A stretch of 64,000 nucleotides of DNA from Sphingobium amiense (GCF_003967075.1 NZ_AP018664.1:1736001-1800000), one strand, 5' to 3'; shown: positions 31,495 through 40,970, counted from the stretch's first letter. Translations and numbers: made by a program. Notes: a model not told the origin generated them from the letters alone.

Positions 31495-34400
31495 ATGACC
31501 GACCTCCCGAAAATCCTCCGCGCCAGGGCGCCCCTCACCCTCTCCGGCGTCCCGGCGGGGTTCCAGCCATGGCTCCTCGCCGACATCGCCCGCGCGGCAA
31601 CGACCCGCGCGATGTTCATCGCAGCCGATGAACAGCACGCCCGCGCCATCGCCGACACCGCGCCCGCCTTCGCGCCGGAACTGGAGGTGGTCGAGATTCC
31701 GGCCTGGGACTGTCTGCCCTATGACCGCGCCAGCCCCTCGCTGCGCGCCGCCTCCGCGCGTCTCGCGGGTCTCTACGCACTTCAGGCGAAACCCAAAGGC
31801 CCGCAACTCGTCGTCACCACGCTCGCGGCCATGACCCAGCGCACCCTCACCCCCTTCCGCGTGCGCCAGCTCGTCGCAAAACTCGCGCCCAAGGAACGGA
31901 TCGCGATCCAGCGCCTTGCCGACATGCTCCAGGCGAACGGCTATGTCCGCACAGACACCGTCCATGACCGGGGCGAATTCGCCATCCGCGGCGGCATTGT
32001 CGATCTGTTCCCCGGCGGCGAGGAACAGCCGCTGCGCCTCGACTTTTTCGGCGACGAGATCGAGACCGTCCGCCGCTTCGACCCCGCCGACCAGCGCACC
32101 ACGGGCAGCGTCGACGGCTTCACCCTCCTCCCCGCCTCCGAAGCGCTGCTGGACGAAGACACGATCAAGCGCTTCCGCCTGCGCTACCGCGAAACCTTCG
32201 GCGCGACCGCGACCGGCGACCCGCTCTATCAGGCGGTCAGCGACGGCCGCCGCCTCGCGGGCATGGAGCACTGGCTCCCGCTGTTCGAGGAAAAGCTGGT
32301 CCCGCTGACCGACCATCTGGGCGATGCCGTCATCGTGCGCGACCATGGCGTCGCGGGCGCGGCGGACAGCCGGTTCGAGGCGATCCGCGACTATCACGCC
32401 AACCGGGTGCAGGCGAAGTCCGCCGATCCCGGCTCCTATCGCCCGCTGAAGCCCGAATCCCTCTATCTCGACGCCGCCGAATGGGACGCCGCCGTGGCGA
32501 GCGCGCCCATGCACGCCACCACGCCCTTTCATGAGCCGGAAAGCGCCGCCGTCCTCGACTTCGCGGTGGACGGCCCCCGCGACTTCACCCCCGAACGCAC
32601 GCAGAACGCCAACATCTACGAAGCCGTCGGCAAGCATATCGACTCGCTCCGCCGCCAGAAGAAGAAGGTCGTCATCGCCAGCTATTCCGGCGGCGCGCGC
32701 GAGCGCCTCTCGGGCCTGCTCGCCGACCATGGCGTATCCCGCCTCGCCGCCGCCGACGACTGGCAGGAGGCGCTGGGCCTCGCTGCGGACGGCCGCGTCA
32801 CGCTCATCGTCCTCGGCCTCGACCACGGCTTCACCGCGCCCGATGTCGCCGTCCTCACCGAACAGGACATGCTGGGCGACCGGCTCGTCCGCCGCGCCAA
32901 GCGCAAGAAGAGCGCCGACGCCTTCCTCCAGGAACTCGCCACCCTCACTCCCGGCGACCTCGTCGTCCACCGCGATCACGGCATCGGCCGCTATGACGGG
33001 CTCACCCAAATACCGGTGGCGAAGGCCCCGCACGATTGCGTCGCACTCGAATATGCGGGCGGAGACAAACTCTACGTCCCCGTCGAAAATCTCGAAGTCC
33101 TCTCCCGCTACGGCTCCGAAACCGATGGCGTAAGCCTCGACAGGCTGGGCGGTGAAGCGTGGCAGCGGCGCAAGGCGAAGATGAAGGAGCGCATCCGCGA
33201 AATCGCGGGCGAACTCCTGAAGACCGCCGCCGCCCGCGCGCTGCGCCCCGCCACGGTCGCGGAACCGGACCATGCCGGCTACCCCGCCTTCGTCGATCGC
33301 TTCCCCTATCAGGAAACCGACGATCAGGATCGCGCCATCAGCGACGTGATCGAGGATCTTGGCGCGGGCAAGCCGATGGACCGGCTCGTCTGCGGCGATG
33401 TCGGCTTCGGCAAGACGGAGGTCGCGCTGCGCGCCGCCTTCGTCGCGGCGATGGCTGGGATGCAGGTCGTGGTGATCTGCCCCACCACCCTGCTCGCGCG
33501 CCAGCATCATATGAATTTCGTCGACCGCTTCCGCGGCTTCCCCATCGAGATCGGCCGCCTCTCCCGCCTCGTCCCCGACAAGGAAGCGAAGGCGGTGAAG
33601 GCGGGCCTTGCCGATGGCAGCATCGACATCGTCGTCGGCACCCACGCGCTGCTCGCCAAGGGCATCGAATTCAAGCGCCTCGGCCTCGTCATCGTGGACG
33701 AGGAACAGCGGTTCGGCGTCACCCACAAGGAACGCTTGAAGTCCCTCAAGACCGATGTCCACGTCCTGACGCTCACCGCCACGCCCATTCCCCGCACGCT
33801 CCAGATGGCGATGTCGGGCCTGCGCGAACTCTCCGTCATCCAGACGCCTCCCGTGGACCGCCTCGCGGTGCGCACCTATGTCATGCCGTGGGACGGCGTC
33901 GTCATCCGCGAAGCGCTGCTGCGCGAACATTATCGCGGCGGACAGAGCTTCTTCGTCGTCCCCCGCATCGCCGACCTGACCGAAATCGAGGATTTTCTCC
34001 GCACCGAAGTGCCCGAGGTCAAACCCATCGTCGCCCACGGCCAGATGAGCGCCACCGAGGTCGAGGAGCGCATGTCCGCCTTCTACGACAAGCGCTATGA
34101 CGTGCTGCTTTCGACCACCATCGTCGAATCCGGCCTCGACATCCCCAGCGCAAACACGCTCATCATCCACCGTGCCGACCGCTTCGGCCTCGCCCAGCTC
34201 TATCAGCTTCGCGGGCGCGTGGGCCGGTCGAAGACGCGCGCCTATGCCTATATGACGACGCCCGCCAACCGCATCATCACCGAAACGGCCGAAAAGCGGC
34301 TCAAGGTGCTGTCGGACCTCGACACGCTGGGCGCGGGCTTTCAGCTTGCATCCCACGATCTCGACATTCGCGGCGCGGGCAACCTCGTCGGCGACGAACA

Positions 34401-34956
34401 GTCGGGTCATATCAGGGAAGTCGGCTTCGAACTCTACCAGTCGATGCTGGAGGACGCGATCCTTGACGCCAAGGCGGGCGGCATTGCCGCCGAACGCCGC
34501 AGCGAGGATTTCTCGCCGCAGATCACAGTGGATGCGCCCATCCTCATTCCCGAGGAATTTGTGCCCGACCTCGACCTGCGCATGGGCCTCTACCGCCGCA
34601 TCAACGAACTGGAGGACAGGCAGGGTCTCGAATCCTTCGCCGCCGAACTCATCGACCGCTTCGGCAAGCTGCCGCTGCCCACGCAAAACCTGCTCAAGAT
34701 CATCGAGATCAAGCAGAATTGCGTCGCCGCCAACATCGCCAAGATCGACGTGGGGCCAAAGGGCGCGCTGGTCAGCTTCTTCGAGGATCGCTTCCCCCGG
34801 CCCGAAGGTCTCGTCGCCTATATCCAGCGGCTCGACGGCGTCGCGCGGCTGCGTCCGGACAGCAAGGTGGTGGTGAACCGCGCCTGGGCCGACCCGCAGG
34901 CCCGCCTCAACGGCGCGCTGCAACTGTCGAAGGGGTTGGCCAAGGCAGCGGCATAG
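31495..34956 (+). CDS. mfd: Transcription-repair coupling factor
   Basis: Mfd displaces RNA polymerase stalled at DNA damage and recruits UvrA. The 1153-aa protein has the UvrB-homology region (about 1-330), the RNA-polymerase-interaction domain (PGDLVVHRDHGIGRYDG), translocase motifs VCGDVGFGKTEVALRA and IVDEEQRFGVTHKERLK, TATPIPRTLQ, LLSTTIVESGLDIPSANT, QLYQLRGRVGRS, and the C-terminal D7 domain. Full length. Transcribed in the same direction as sdhE, separated by the repeat pair. Confidence 0.98.
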   Translation: MTDLPKILRARAPLTLSGVPAGFQPWLLADIARAATTRAMFIAADEQHARAIADTAPAFAPELEVVEIPAWDCLPYDRASPSLRAASARLAGLYALQAKPKGPQLVVTTLAAMTQRTLTPFRVRQLVAKLAPKERIAIQRLADMLQANGYVRTDTVHDRGEFAIRGGIVDLFPGGEEQPLRLDFFGDEIETVRRFDPADQRTTGSVDGFTLLPASEALLDEDTIKRFRLRYRETFGATATGDPLYQAVSDGRRLAGMEHWLPLFEEKLVPLTDHLGDAVIVRDHGVAGAADSRFEAIRDYHANRVQAKSADPGSYRPLKPESLYLDAAEWDAAVASAPMHATTPFHEPESAAVLDFAVDGPRDFTPERTQNANIYEAVGKHIDSLRRQKKKVVIASYSGGARERLSGLLADHGVSRLAAADDWQEALGLAADGRVTLIVLGLDHGFTAPDVAVLTEQDMLGDRLVRRAKRKKSADAFLQELATLTPGDLVVHRDHGIGRYDGLTQIPVAKAPHDCVALEYAGGDKLYVPVENLEVLSRYGSETDGVSLDRLGGEAWQRRKAKMKERIREIAGELLKTAAARALRPATVAEPDHAGYPAFVDRFPYQETDDQDRAISDVIEDLGAGKPMDRLVCGDVGFGKTEVALRAAFVAAMAGMQVVVICPTTLLARQHHMNFVDRFRGFPIEIGRLSRLVPDKEAKAVKAGLADGSIDIVVGTHALLAKGIEFKRLGLVIVDEEQRFGVTHKERLKSLKTDVHVLTLTATPIPRTLQMAMSGLRELSVIQTPPVDRLAVRTYVMPWDGVVIREALLREHYRGGQSFFVVPRIADLTEIEDFLRTEVPEVKPIVAHGQMSATEVEERMSAFYDKRYDVLLSTTIVESGLDIPSANTLIIHRADRFGLAQLYQLRGRVGRSKTRAYAYMTTPANRIITETAEKRLKVLSDLDTLGAGFQLASHDLDIRGAGNLVGDEQSGHIREVGFELYQSMLEDAILDAKAGGIAAERRSEDFSPQITVDAPILIPEEFVPDLDLRMGLYRRINELEDRQGLESFAAELIDRFGKLPLPTQNLLKIIEIKQNCVAANIAKIDVGPKGALVSFFEDRFPRPEGLVAYIQRLDGVARLRPDSKVVVNRAWADPQARLNGALQLSKGLAKAAA

Positions 34957-34957
34957 G

Positions 34958-35031
34958 GTGTCGCGTCCGTGTCGCGCCGGTGTCGCGCCGGTGTCGCCTG
35001 CGCGTCGCGTCCGTGGCGCGTCGCTGTCGCC
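34958..35031 (+). repeat. Imperfect 11-base tandem repeats after mfd
   Basis: Six to seven consecutive units follow the mfd stop directly: GTGTCGCGTCC, GTGTCGCGCCG (twice, identical), GTGTCGCCTGC, GCGTCGCGTCC, GTGGCGCGTCGC, then TGTCGCC. It is non-coding in the neighbouring frames that matter. A perfect 12-base palindrome, CGCAGATCTGCG, follows at 35049-35060. Confidence 0.75.
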
Positions 35032-35217
35032 TTCATGCTCCCGTCCGGCGCAGATCTGCGTCGGAAAGGGCGCACAACGGTGTGAACTTCGGCGGATTTC
35101 GACTGTCGCGTCGGCGACGTCTTTCTTCATGATGCAGCAACGGACCGGCAACAGCCCTTGCCTACATCGGCCATGCGACCGGACAGCAAAGCCCGGCGCT
35201 CAAGCAGGAGAACCCCT

Positions 35218-35625
35218 ATGAGCCTCATCCTCGCCACCCTCGCCGCTGCCGCCAGTCACAGCGTCGCGCTGGAACATCATGGCCGGCAACTCGGCGCAAC
35301 CTACACCGCCCGCGCAGACGTCGAAACACGCACCGTCGGCGCAAGGGCGGGCGCCCGCATGGACAGCCAGCGCTGCCGCTGGACGGCGAACATCGTCGTC
35401 GACCGCTCGCTCGATCATGGCCCGGCCCATGCCCGCACCCTGCCTACCGACATGCGCTTTTCCGGCAGCGAGCCGGGCGCCTGCCGTCCGGGCCGCGATC
35501 CGGGCGCAGCCGTGCTGGCGCGGCATGGCGACGCGATCCGCGCCAACCTCGCCGCGCTGGCGCAGGCCGACCGCGCGCCGCTGCTGGCGGAACTCGATTC
35601 GGCCCGCGCCCTTGCCGTCAACTGA
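35218..35625 (+). CDS. Small exported/hypothetical protein
   Basis: A 135-aa protein starting MSLILATLAAAASHSVALEHHG. The short hydrophobic N-terminus could be a weak signal peptide. The body has two Cys (about 53 and 90), consistent with a periplasmic disulfide, and no recognised domain. ATG 35218 is chosen because AGGAG lies seven bases upstream. It overlaps the next gene's inferred start by 14 bases, suggesting a two-gene exported unit. Confidence 0.55.
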   Translation: MSLILATLAAAASHSVALEHHGRQLGATYTARADVETRTVGARAGARMDSQRCRWTANIVVDRSLDHGPAHARTLPTDMRFSGSEPGACRPGRDPGAAVLARHGDAIRANLAALAQADRAPLLAELDSARALAVN

Positions 35626-36349
35626 TCTCCACAGCCCTGCGGCATGGCTGGGAGCGCTGCTGCTCGCCGGCCATGCCCTTCCCGCCGCCGCCCAATATGC
35701 GAGCGGCCCCGCCATCACGCTCGAAGCGATGAGCGACGACCGCCGCCGGGGTCTGAGCTGGAGCGACGGCGATCCCGCCCTGCGCGCCGCGCTCTCGGTG
35801 CCGGTCGGCGAAGGACTGACCCTCGACGGCGCAGCCACGACCCTGTGGGGCAGCCCCCGCCATGGCGGCGCGGACGCCGCGCTCGACATCGGGCCGACCT
35901 TCGTCCGGCAGGTCGGCGGCTGGCGGCTGGGCGCGGAGGGCCGCTACCATCTCTTCCCCGGAGCATCGCATCAGGGCTATGGCGAAGTCGGCGCGACCGC
36001 AGGCTTCACGCTCGGCCCCGCCAGCCTCGATCTCGCCGCCCGCTACGCCCCGCGCCAGTCGGCCATCGGCGGCGACAATCTCTATCTCTCGGCGGGCGCG
36101 TCCGCCGCCATCCCCGACACCGCCCTCACCGTCTCAGGCCATGTCGGCCGCTCGACCGGAGAGGTTCGCGACGCAGCGCGCGCCCAGCGGCTGCGCCCCG
36201 GCGGCGGCTATTGGGATCATGACATCGGCGTCGACTGGTATCGCGGCCGCTGGTCCGCCGGGCTGCGCTACGCCGATACCGACATCGAAGCCCCCGACAG
36301 CCTCCATGCAGGCGCGACCCTGATCGGCCGGCTGGGCGTCAGCTTCTGA
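35612..36349 (+). CDS. Outer-membrane beta-barrel protein, TorF/Gcw_chp-like putative porin
   Basis: From the TTG at 35612 the 245-aa product has a clear signal peptide (AAWLGALLLAGHALPAAAQ, cleavage before YASG). The mature N-terminus ITLEAMSDDRRRGLSWSDGDPAL recalls the TorF putative porin family ('D.r.RG.S.Sd..PA'). It then shows alternating amphipathic strands and a terminal Phe (GRLGVSF), as required by the BAM machinery. There is no ATG in the right place, which makes the TTG start the best available choice. Transport substrate unknown. Confidence 0.6.
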   Translation: MPSTDLHSPAAWLGALLLAGHALPAAAQYASGPAITLEAMSDDRRRGLSWSDGDPALRAALSVPVGEGLTLDGAATTLWGSPRHGGADAALDIGPTFVRQVGGWRLGAEGRYHLFPGASHQGYGEVGATAGFTLGPASLDLAARYAPRQSAIGGDNLYLSAGASAAIPDTALTVSGHVGRSTGEVRDAARAQRLRPGGGYWDHDIGVDWYRGRWSAGLRYADTDIEAPDSLHAGATLIGRLGVSF

Positions 36350-36404
36350 CTGTCTTTCCTTCTCTCGTTCCGCTAGCATAAGGAAACACAGGGAGGCGAT
36401 TGTC

Positions 36405-36800
36405 ATGCCCGTCGAACTCACCATCCTCGCCTGGAGCATGATCCTGCTCCTCGTCCACATCTTCGCCGCCGCGCATTTCAAGACGAAGCAATATGGTCCC
36501 AGGTGGAACATGGGCGCGCGCGACGAGGATCTGCCGCCGCTCAACCCGCTCGCCGGGCGACTGGTGCGGGCGCAGGCCAATTTCATGGAGACGCTGCCCA
36601 TCGCCATCGTCGCGCTGATCGGCGTGACGGTCGCGGGCCGCACGAGCGAATGGACCGCGATGGGCGGCTGGATCTGGCTGGCGGCGCGCGTCGTCTATCT
36701 GCCGCTCTATGCGGCTGGCGTTCCGGTGGTCCGCACCATCATCTTCCTGTGCGGCCTTGCGGGTATCCTCATCACCCTCTGGCCGCTGCTCGGCTTCTAA
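36405..36800 (+). CDS. MAPEG-family membrane protein
   Basis: MAPEG proteins are four-helix membrane proteins related to microsomal glutathione S-transferase and leukotriene synthases. The 131-aa protein has four hydrophobic segments and the conserved RLVRAQANFMETLPIAIVAL (Arg/Asn/Glu glutathione-site residues) and ARVVYLPLYAAGVPVVRT. GGGAGG precedes the start. Bacterial members are mostly uncharacterised. Its end overlaps the convergent EAL gene by four bases. Confidence 0.85.
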   Translation: MPVELTILAWSMILLLVHIFAAAHFKTKQYGPRWNMGARDEDLPPLNPLAGRLVRAQANFMETLPIAIVALIGVTVAGRTSEWTAMGGWIWLAARVVYLPLYAAGVPVVRTIIFLCGLAGILITLWPLLGF

Positions 36801-38842
36801 CCCTCGGCAAGGACGAGGTTGATAAGCTCGGCGGACGGCACCCCCGCCGACCGCAGGAAGCCCTGATAGAAATCGCATCCCTCGCGGCTCAGCAGCGCGA
36901 GCTGCTGCTCGGTCTCGACCCCCTCGGCGATGACCTTCAGCCCCAGCGATTTCGCCATGTGGATGACGCCCCGCACCACGATCCGGTCCCGCGCCGTGCC
37001 GGTGATGTCCTGCGCCAGACCGCTGTCGATCTTGAGATAGTCGAGCGGCAGGCTCTTGAGATAGGCGAGACTCGAATAGCCGGTCCCGAAATCATCAATG
37101 GCGACCGCCAGCCCTTCGGCCCGGAGCGCCGTCAGCAGTGCGCTCGCCGAAGCCACATCCTCGATCAGGCCGCTCTCGGTGATCTCCACCGTCAGGCGGG
37201 ACCGGGGAAAGCCGCTGGCGTCCACCAGCCCCAGCAGCGATTTCATGAAGCCTGGCTGCGCAATGTCGGCGGCGGTGACGTTGATCGAAAGGCGCAGATC
37301 CGAAAGCGCCCTTGGCCATGCCGCCGCCTGTCGCAACGCCGCTGCCTGAATATGCGCCGACAGCGGCAGCATATAGTCGGACCGCTCCGCCGTGGCGAAC
37401 AGGATACCCGCGCTCAGGGGGCCGTAATGCGGGTGGTTCCACCGCGCCAGCGCCTCCACCCCGATGATCTTCTCGGCATCGACCGGATATTGGGGCTGAA
37501 ACACGATACCGATCTCCCCCCGGTCGAGCGCGAGCCGCAGGTCGGTTTCCAGCCGGTCCCCGTCGACTTGGCGGCTCTGGCGCTCGGCGGACAGGATGCG
37601 GATGCCCTCTCCTCCCGCCTGCCGAGCATCGGCGAGCGCCGTGCCCGCCCGGCGCAACAGCGCCGTCGCATCATCCTCCATCCGGGACTGGGCGATGCCG
37701 CAGCGGGTGGTCAGCCGGATCAGGTGATCCCCGGCGCTGAATGGCCGCCCGATCACCCCGATCAACTGCCGCGCGAGGAAGGTCGCCCGGTCGCTCCCCG
37801 CCGCTTCGCCGATCAGTCCGACGAGGAACTCGGTGCCCGCGATCCGCGCGACCATGGAGCCGGGGGCGACATCGTCCACCATCCGCTCGATCCGCCGGGC
37901 GATCCGCCCCAGCAGCGCGTCGCCCACCACCTGACCATAGGCGGCGTTCATCCGGTCGAACTGGCTGATCGACAGCAGCAGGATCGTCGTCGCCAGCCCG
38001 CTGCGCCGGTCCAGCCAGTCGAGCGCGGCATGGCGCGACCGCAGGCCGGTGAGGTAATCCCGGCTCGCCGCATCGCCTTCCGCTCCTTCGGACAGCCACT
38101 CGACATCCGCCGCCACGCCGCTGTCCAGCAGCCGCAGATGATGGACGAGCCGCAGCCCGGGCCGGTCGGGCAACGCATGGGCGAGCGCGGCGGGCCGCCC
38201 CGCCCGCCGCATCGCCCGCAACGACGCCAGCACGCCCCGCCGCTCGGTGCGTGGCAGGTGACGCAGCAGCGTCGCGGGCTGAACGCGGGAAGCGGGCAGG
38301 TCCAGTTGCCGCACCAGATTGTCGCTGAGCGTCAACAGCCCGCTCTTGCGGTTCCACTCCCAATACAGCGCGTCGCCCCGCCGGATACGCTGCGCCCGGC
38401 GGCTGTCCTGCGCCCCGCCGCCGACCCGCTCAACGAGGCGATGGGCCGAAGCCAGCGCGCCGCGCAACGCCGCGTCGCCCGGCGGCCCGACCAGATAATG
38501 CGTCGCCCCCGCCGCCATGATCGCGGGCGCATGCACCTCATCCGCCGGGTCGAGCAGCGCCAGCAGCGCGCCGCCCCCCGCCTCCATCGCGGGCACCAGC
38601 GGCGCGAGCAGCTCCGCCGCGCTGCCCCCGTTGCGAAGATCGACCAGCGCCACCTGCGCTTCGCTGTGGAGAAAGCGTTGCGGCGCATCCTTCGCGCGCC
38701 GCGCGCTGATCGGCCGCCAGCCCGCCCGCTGAGCAGCCTCGCTCAGCCCGTCCCGGTCGCCCGGAGACAGGATGAACAGGCTGCGCTGCGTGTCGGCGCT
38801 CTGATCCCCAATCACTCTGTTCATGTCCCCGGCGGCGCCCAT
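36797..38842 (-). CDS. c-di-GMP phosphodiesterase (pseudo-receiver, PAS-like, degenerate GGDEF, EAL)
   Basis: The 681-aa protein contains four parts. A receiver-like domain without a full acidic pocket comes first (about 18-130; only VDLR remains recognisable). A PAS-like segment follows (YWEWNRKSGLLTLSDNLVRQL). The GGDEF domain's signature is changed to AGTEF, so it should not make c-di-GMP. The EAL domain has VEALARW, NVTAADI, EITESGLIED, IDDFGTGYSSL, KIDSGL and EGVE all present, so hydrolysis is expected. AAGG precedes the ATG. It is cytoplasmic, with no membrane helix. Divergent from moaA. Confidence 0.88.
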   Translation of the reverse strand: MGAAGDMNRVIGDQSADTQRSLFILSPGDRDGLSEAAQRAGWRPISARRAKDAPQRFLHSEAQVALVDLRNGGSAAELLAPLVPAMEAGGGALLALLDPADEVHAPAIMAAGATHYLVGPPGDAALRGALASAHRLVERVGGGAQDSRRAQRIRRGDALYWEWNRKSGLLTLSDNLVRQLDLPASRVQPATLLRHLPRTERRGVLASLRAMRRAGRPAALAHALPDRPGLRLVHHLRLLDSGVAADVEWLSEGAEGDAASRDYLTGLRSRHAALDWLDRRSGLATTILLLSISQFDRMNAAYGQVVGDALLGRIARRIERMVDDVAPGSMVARIAGTEFLVGLIGEAAGSDRATFLARQLIGVIGRPFSAGDHLIRLTTRCGIAQSRMEDDATALLRRAGTALADARQAGGEGIRILSAERQSRQVDGDRLETDLRLALDRGEIGIVFQPQYPVDAEKIIGVEALARWNHPHYGPLSAGILFATAERSDYMLPLSAHIQAAALRQAAAWPRALSDLRLSINVTAADIAQPGFMKSLLGLVDASGFPRSRLTVEITESGLIEDVASASALLTALRAEGLAVAIDDFGTGYSSLAYLKSLPLDYLKIDSGLAQDITGTARDRIVVRGVIHMAKSLGLKVIAEGVETEQQLALLSREGCDFYQGFLRSAGVPSAELINLVLAEG

Positions 38843-38957
38843 CGCAATGCCTTAACATCGTGAGGGTTACCGACCTCTTGCCAGCATCGCAACGCCCGGC
38901 TCGGTGCCCCTTGCGGAGCGCTTGCGCGTCGCTGGTCCATACCCTAGCTATAGCGCC

Positions 38958-39968
38958 ATGGTTCCGGCTGATCCTTCGCGCTCCATGATGACCGACGGCC
39001 TGGGCCGCCGGATCAGCTATCTGCGCATATCGGTGACGGACCGCTGCGACCTGCGCTGCCGCTACTGCATGGCGGAAAAGATGCAGTTCCTGCCCCGAAA
39101 CGAAGTGCTGAGCCTTGAGGAAATCGCCCTGCTCGCCGACATGTTCGTCGCGCGCGGCATCCGCCGCATCCGTCTGACCGGCGGCGAGCCGCTGGTTCGG
39201 CGCGACATCGGCGATCTCGTGCGGCGGATCGGGCGGCATGTCGGCAGCGGCCTCGACGAACTGACTCTCACCACCAACGGGACGCGGCTTTCCGACCATG
39301 CCGATATGCTCACCGGTGCGGGCGTGCGGCGGATCAACGTCAGCCTCGACACGCGCGATCCCGAACGCTTCGCCCACATCACGCGCGGCGGCCGGATCGC
39401 GCAGGTGCTCGACGGGCTCGACGCCGCCCGCGCCGCCGGGCTTGCGGTCAAGATCAACATGGTGGCGCTGAAAGGCGTCAACGATGACGAAATCCTGCCG
39501 ATGCTACATTGGTGCGACGCGCAGGGTTTTAGCCTGACGCTTATCGAAACGATGCCGCTGGGCGAAACCGGCGAGGACCGCACTGACCATTATCTTCCGC
39601 TGACGCAGGTCGCCGCCATGATCGACGCGCATCATGCGCTGACGCCCCTGCCCGACCGGACCGGCGGCCCCGCGCGCTATCACGCGGTCGACGGGCTGCG
39701 TGCGCGCCTTGGCCTCATCACGCCCCTCACCCGCAATTTCTGCGCCGACTGCAACCGTATCCGCATGACGTGCGAGGGGAAGATCTTCATGTGCCTGGGC
39801 CATGAGGATCATGTCGATTTCAAGGCCGCTCTGCGGTCGGGCGGCGTCGGTGCGGTGGAGCCGCTCGTCGACCGCGCCCTGCGGCTCAAGCCCGCCGCCC
39901 ATGATTTCCGCATCGGGACGGATCTTGCCCCGGCCACACGCCGCCATATGAGCGTGACCGGCGGATGA
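38958..39968 (+). CDS. moaA: GTP 3',8-cyclase (molybdenum cofactor biosynthesis)
   Basis: Radical-SAM enzyme that rearranges GTP in the first step of molybdopterin synthesis. The 336-aa protein has the SAM cluster CDLRCRYC near the N-terminus, TGGEPLVRRD, and the second cluster CADCNRIRMTC...C near the end. It finishes SVTGG, close to the GG tail needed for activity. ATG 38958 is chosen. TAGCTATAG lies just upstream, so a very short leader or leaderless mRNA is possible. The next ATG pair at 38982 is an alternative. Confidence 0.95.
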   Translation: MVPADPSRSMMTDGLGRRISYLRISVTDRCDLRCRYCMAEKMQFLPRNEVLSLEEIALLADMFVARGIRRIRLTGGEPLVRRDIGDLVRRIGRHVGSGLDELTLTTNGTRLSDHADMLTGAGVRRINVSLDTRDPERFAHITRGGRIAQVLDGLDAARAAGLAVKINMVALKGVNDDEILPMLHWCDAQGFSLTLIETMPLGETGEDRTDHYLPLTQVAAMIDAHHALTPLPDRTGGPARYHAVDGLRARLGLITPLTRNFCADCNRIRMTCEGKIFMCLGHEDHVDFKAALRSGGVGAVEPLVDRALRLKPAAHDFRIGTDLAPATRRHMSVTGG

Positions 39969-40741
39969 GCACGGACGTCCGGCGAGCGCTTCTCGCCTCC
40001 CCGACGCAGGCGGCAAGGGCCGCCGAGGAGCGGCTTCGCGCCGCCTATGACTTCGTGCCGCTGGAGCAGGCCGACATGGTCATTGCGCTGGGCGGCGACG
40101 GCTTCATGCTCCAGACGCTGCATTCGATGCTGGAAGCCCGGCGTATCCTGCCGGTGTTCGGCATGAACCTCGGCACCGTCGGCTTCCTCATGAACGAATG
40201 GCGGCTGGAGCGGCTCGACCAGCGGCTTGAAAAGGCCAAGAGCTTCAAGGTCAATCCGCTGCGCATGACCGTCGATACGGTCGATGGCGAACGCTTCTCC
40301 ATCCCCGCCATCAACGAAGTCTCCCTGCTGCGCGAAACCCGCCAGACCGCGCGGCTGGAAGTGGAAGTCAACGGCCGCGCCGTTCTGCCCGAACTGGTGT
40401 GCGACGGCGTGCTGGTCGCCACGCCCGCGGGATCGACCGCCTATAACCTCTCCGCCCACGGCCCCATTCTTCCGCTCGGCTGCGGCCTCGTCGCGCTCAC
40501 CCCCATCAGCCCGTTCCGGCCCCGGCGCTGGCGCGGCGCGATCCTGCCCGAAGCGACCGCGATCCGCTTCACCGTGCTCGATCCGGTCAAGCGCCCTGTC
40601 AGCGCCGTCGTCGATCAGCGCGAGGTGCGCGACATCGCCAATGTGGAAGTCGGCATCGACCGCGCGACGCCGCTGACCCTGCTTTTCGACCCCGAACACA
40701 CCCTCGACGACAGGATCGCGGCGGAACAGTTCATCGCGTAA
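39965..40741 (+). CDS. nadK: NAD kinase
   Basis: Phosphorylates NAD to NADP. The 258-aa protein has the diagnostic IALGGDGFMLQTLH motif (GGDG), FGMNLGTVGFLMNE, and TPAGSTAYNLSAHGPILP. Length is typical of alphaproteobacterial NadK. The start overlaps the moaA stop (ATGA). Last host gene before tRNA-Asn and the prophage. Confidence 0.96.
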   Translation: MSTDVRRALLASPTQAARAAEERLRAAYDFVPLEQADMVIALGGDGFMLQTLHSMLEARRILPVFGMNLGTVGFLMNEWRLERLDQRLEKAKSFKVNPLRMTVDTVDGERFSIPAINEVSLLRETRQTARLEVEVNGRAVLPELVCDGVLVATPAGSTAYNLSAHGPILPLGCGLVALTPISPFRPRRWRGAILPEATAIRFTVLDPVKRPVSAVVDQREVRDIANVEVGIDRATPLTLLFDPEHTLDDRIAAEQFIA

Positions 40742-40760
40742 TTTTCTTGTGATTTGCCGC

Positions 40761-40789
40761 TTGCCATCTTCGGAATCCCGCTGCTATAG
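40761..40789 (+). promoter_or_regulatory. Promoter of tRNA-Asn
   Basis: TTGCCA (40761-40766), 17-base spacer, CTATAG (40784-40789). The likely start lies about 24 bases before the mature tRNA. The following GC-rich GGCGCGG resembles a stringent discriminator. Confidence 0.6.
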
Positions 40790-40819
40790 GCGCGGCCTGC
40801 CCAGCGGAAGCAGGGCTGC

Positions 40820-40894
40820 TCCCCGATAGCTCAGCGGTAGAGCATTCGACTGTTAATCGAATGGCCGTAGGTTCGAATCCTACTCGGGGAGCCA
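40820..40894 (+). tRNA. tRNA-Asn (GTT anticodon)
   Basis: The acceptor arms TCCCCGA and TCGGGGA pair fully. The D-arm is AGCTCAGCGGTAGAGC. The anticodon stem TTCGA/TCGAA holds the loop CTGTTAA with anticodon GTT (40852-40854). The T-arm contains GTTCGAATCC. The CCA end is encoded (40892-40894). The gene remains intact although a prophage begins directly after it. Confidence 0.97.
40870..40894 (+). other. Probable attachment-site core (attL) in the tRNA 3' end
   Basis: The integrase gene starts its prophage side 76 bases further on and points towards the tRNA. Tyrosine integrases of this type normally recombine within the T-arm and acceptor end of the tRNA, which the phage restores. The exact core cannot be fixed because the right attachment site is outside the window. 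Confidence 0.5.
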
Positions 40895-40942
40895 ACATCT
40901 TTCATAGAACCCACCTTTTCTGCGCCTTTTAGCACCTTCAAT

Positions 40943-40970
40943 GCCGCACCCTAGAGATAGGTGCGGCTTT
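40943..40970. terminator. Bidirectional terminator between tRNA-Asn and integrase
   Basis: GCCGCACC (40943-40950) and GGTGCGGC (40960-40967) form a perfect stem with a nine-base loop, followed by TTT on the plus strand. It separates tRNA transcription from the convergent integrase operon and overlaps the end of the integrase gene by one base. Confidence 0.7.

Noticed and set aside
31441..35151. Very long minus-strand frame opposite mfd (about 1236 codons)
   Set aside because: Antisense shadow of mfd caused by high GC at third positions. It reads through repeats and has no recognisable motif or ribosome site.
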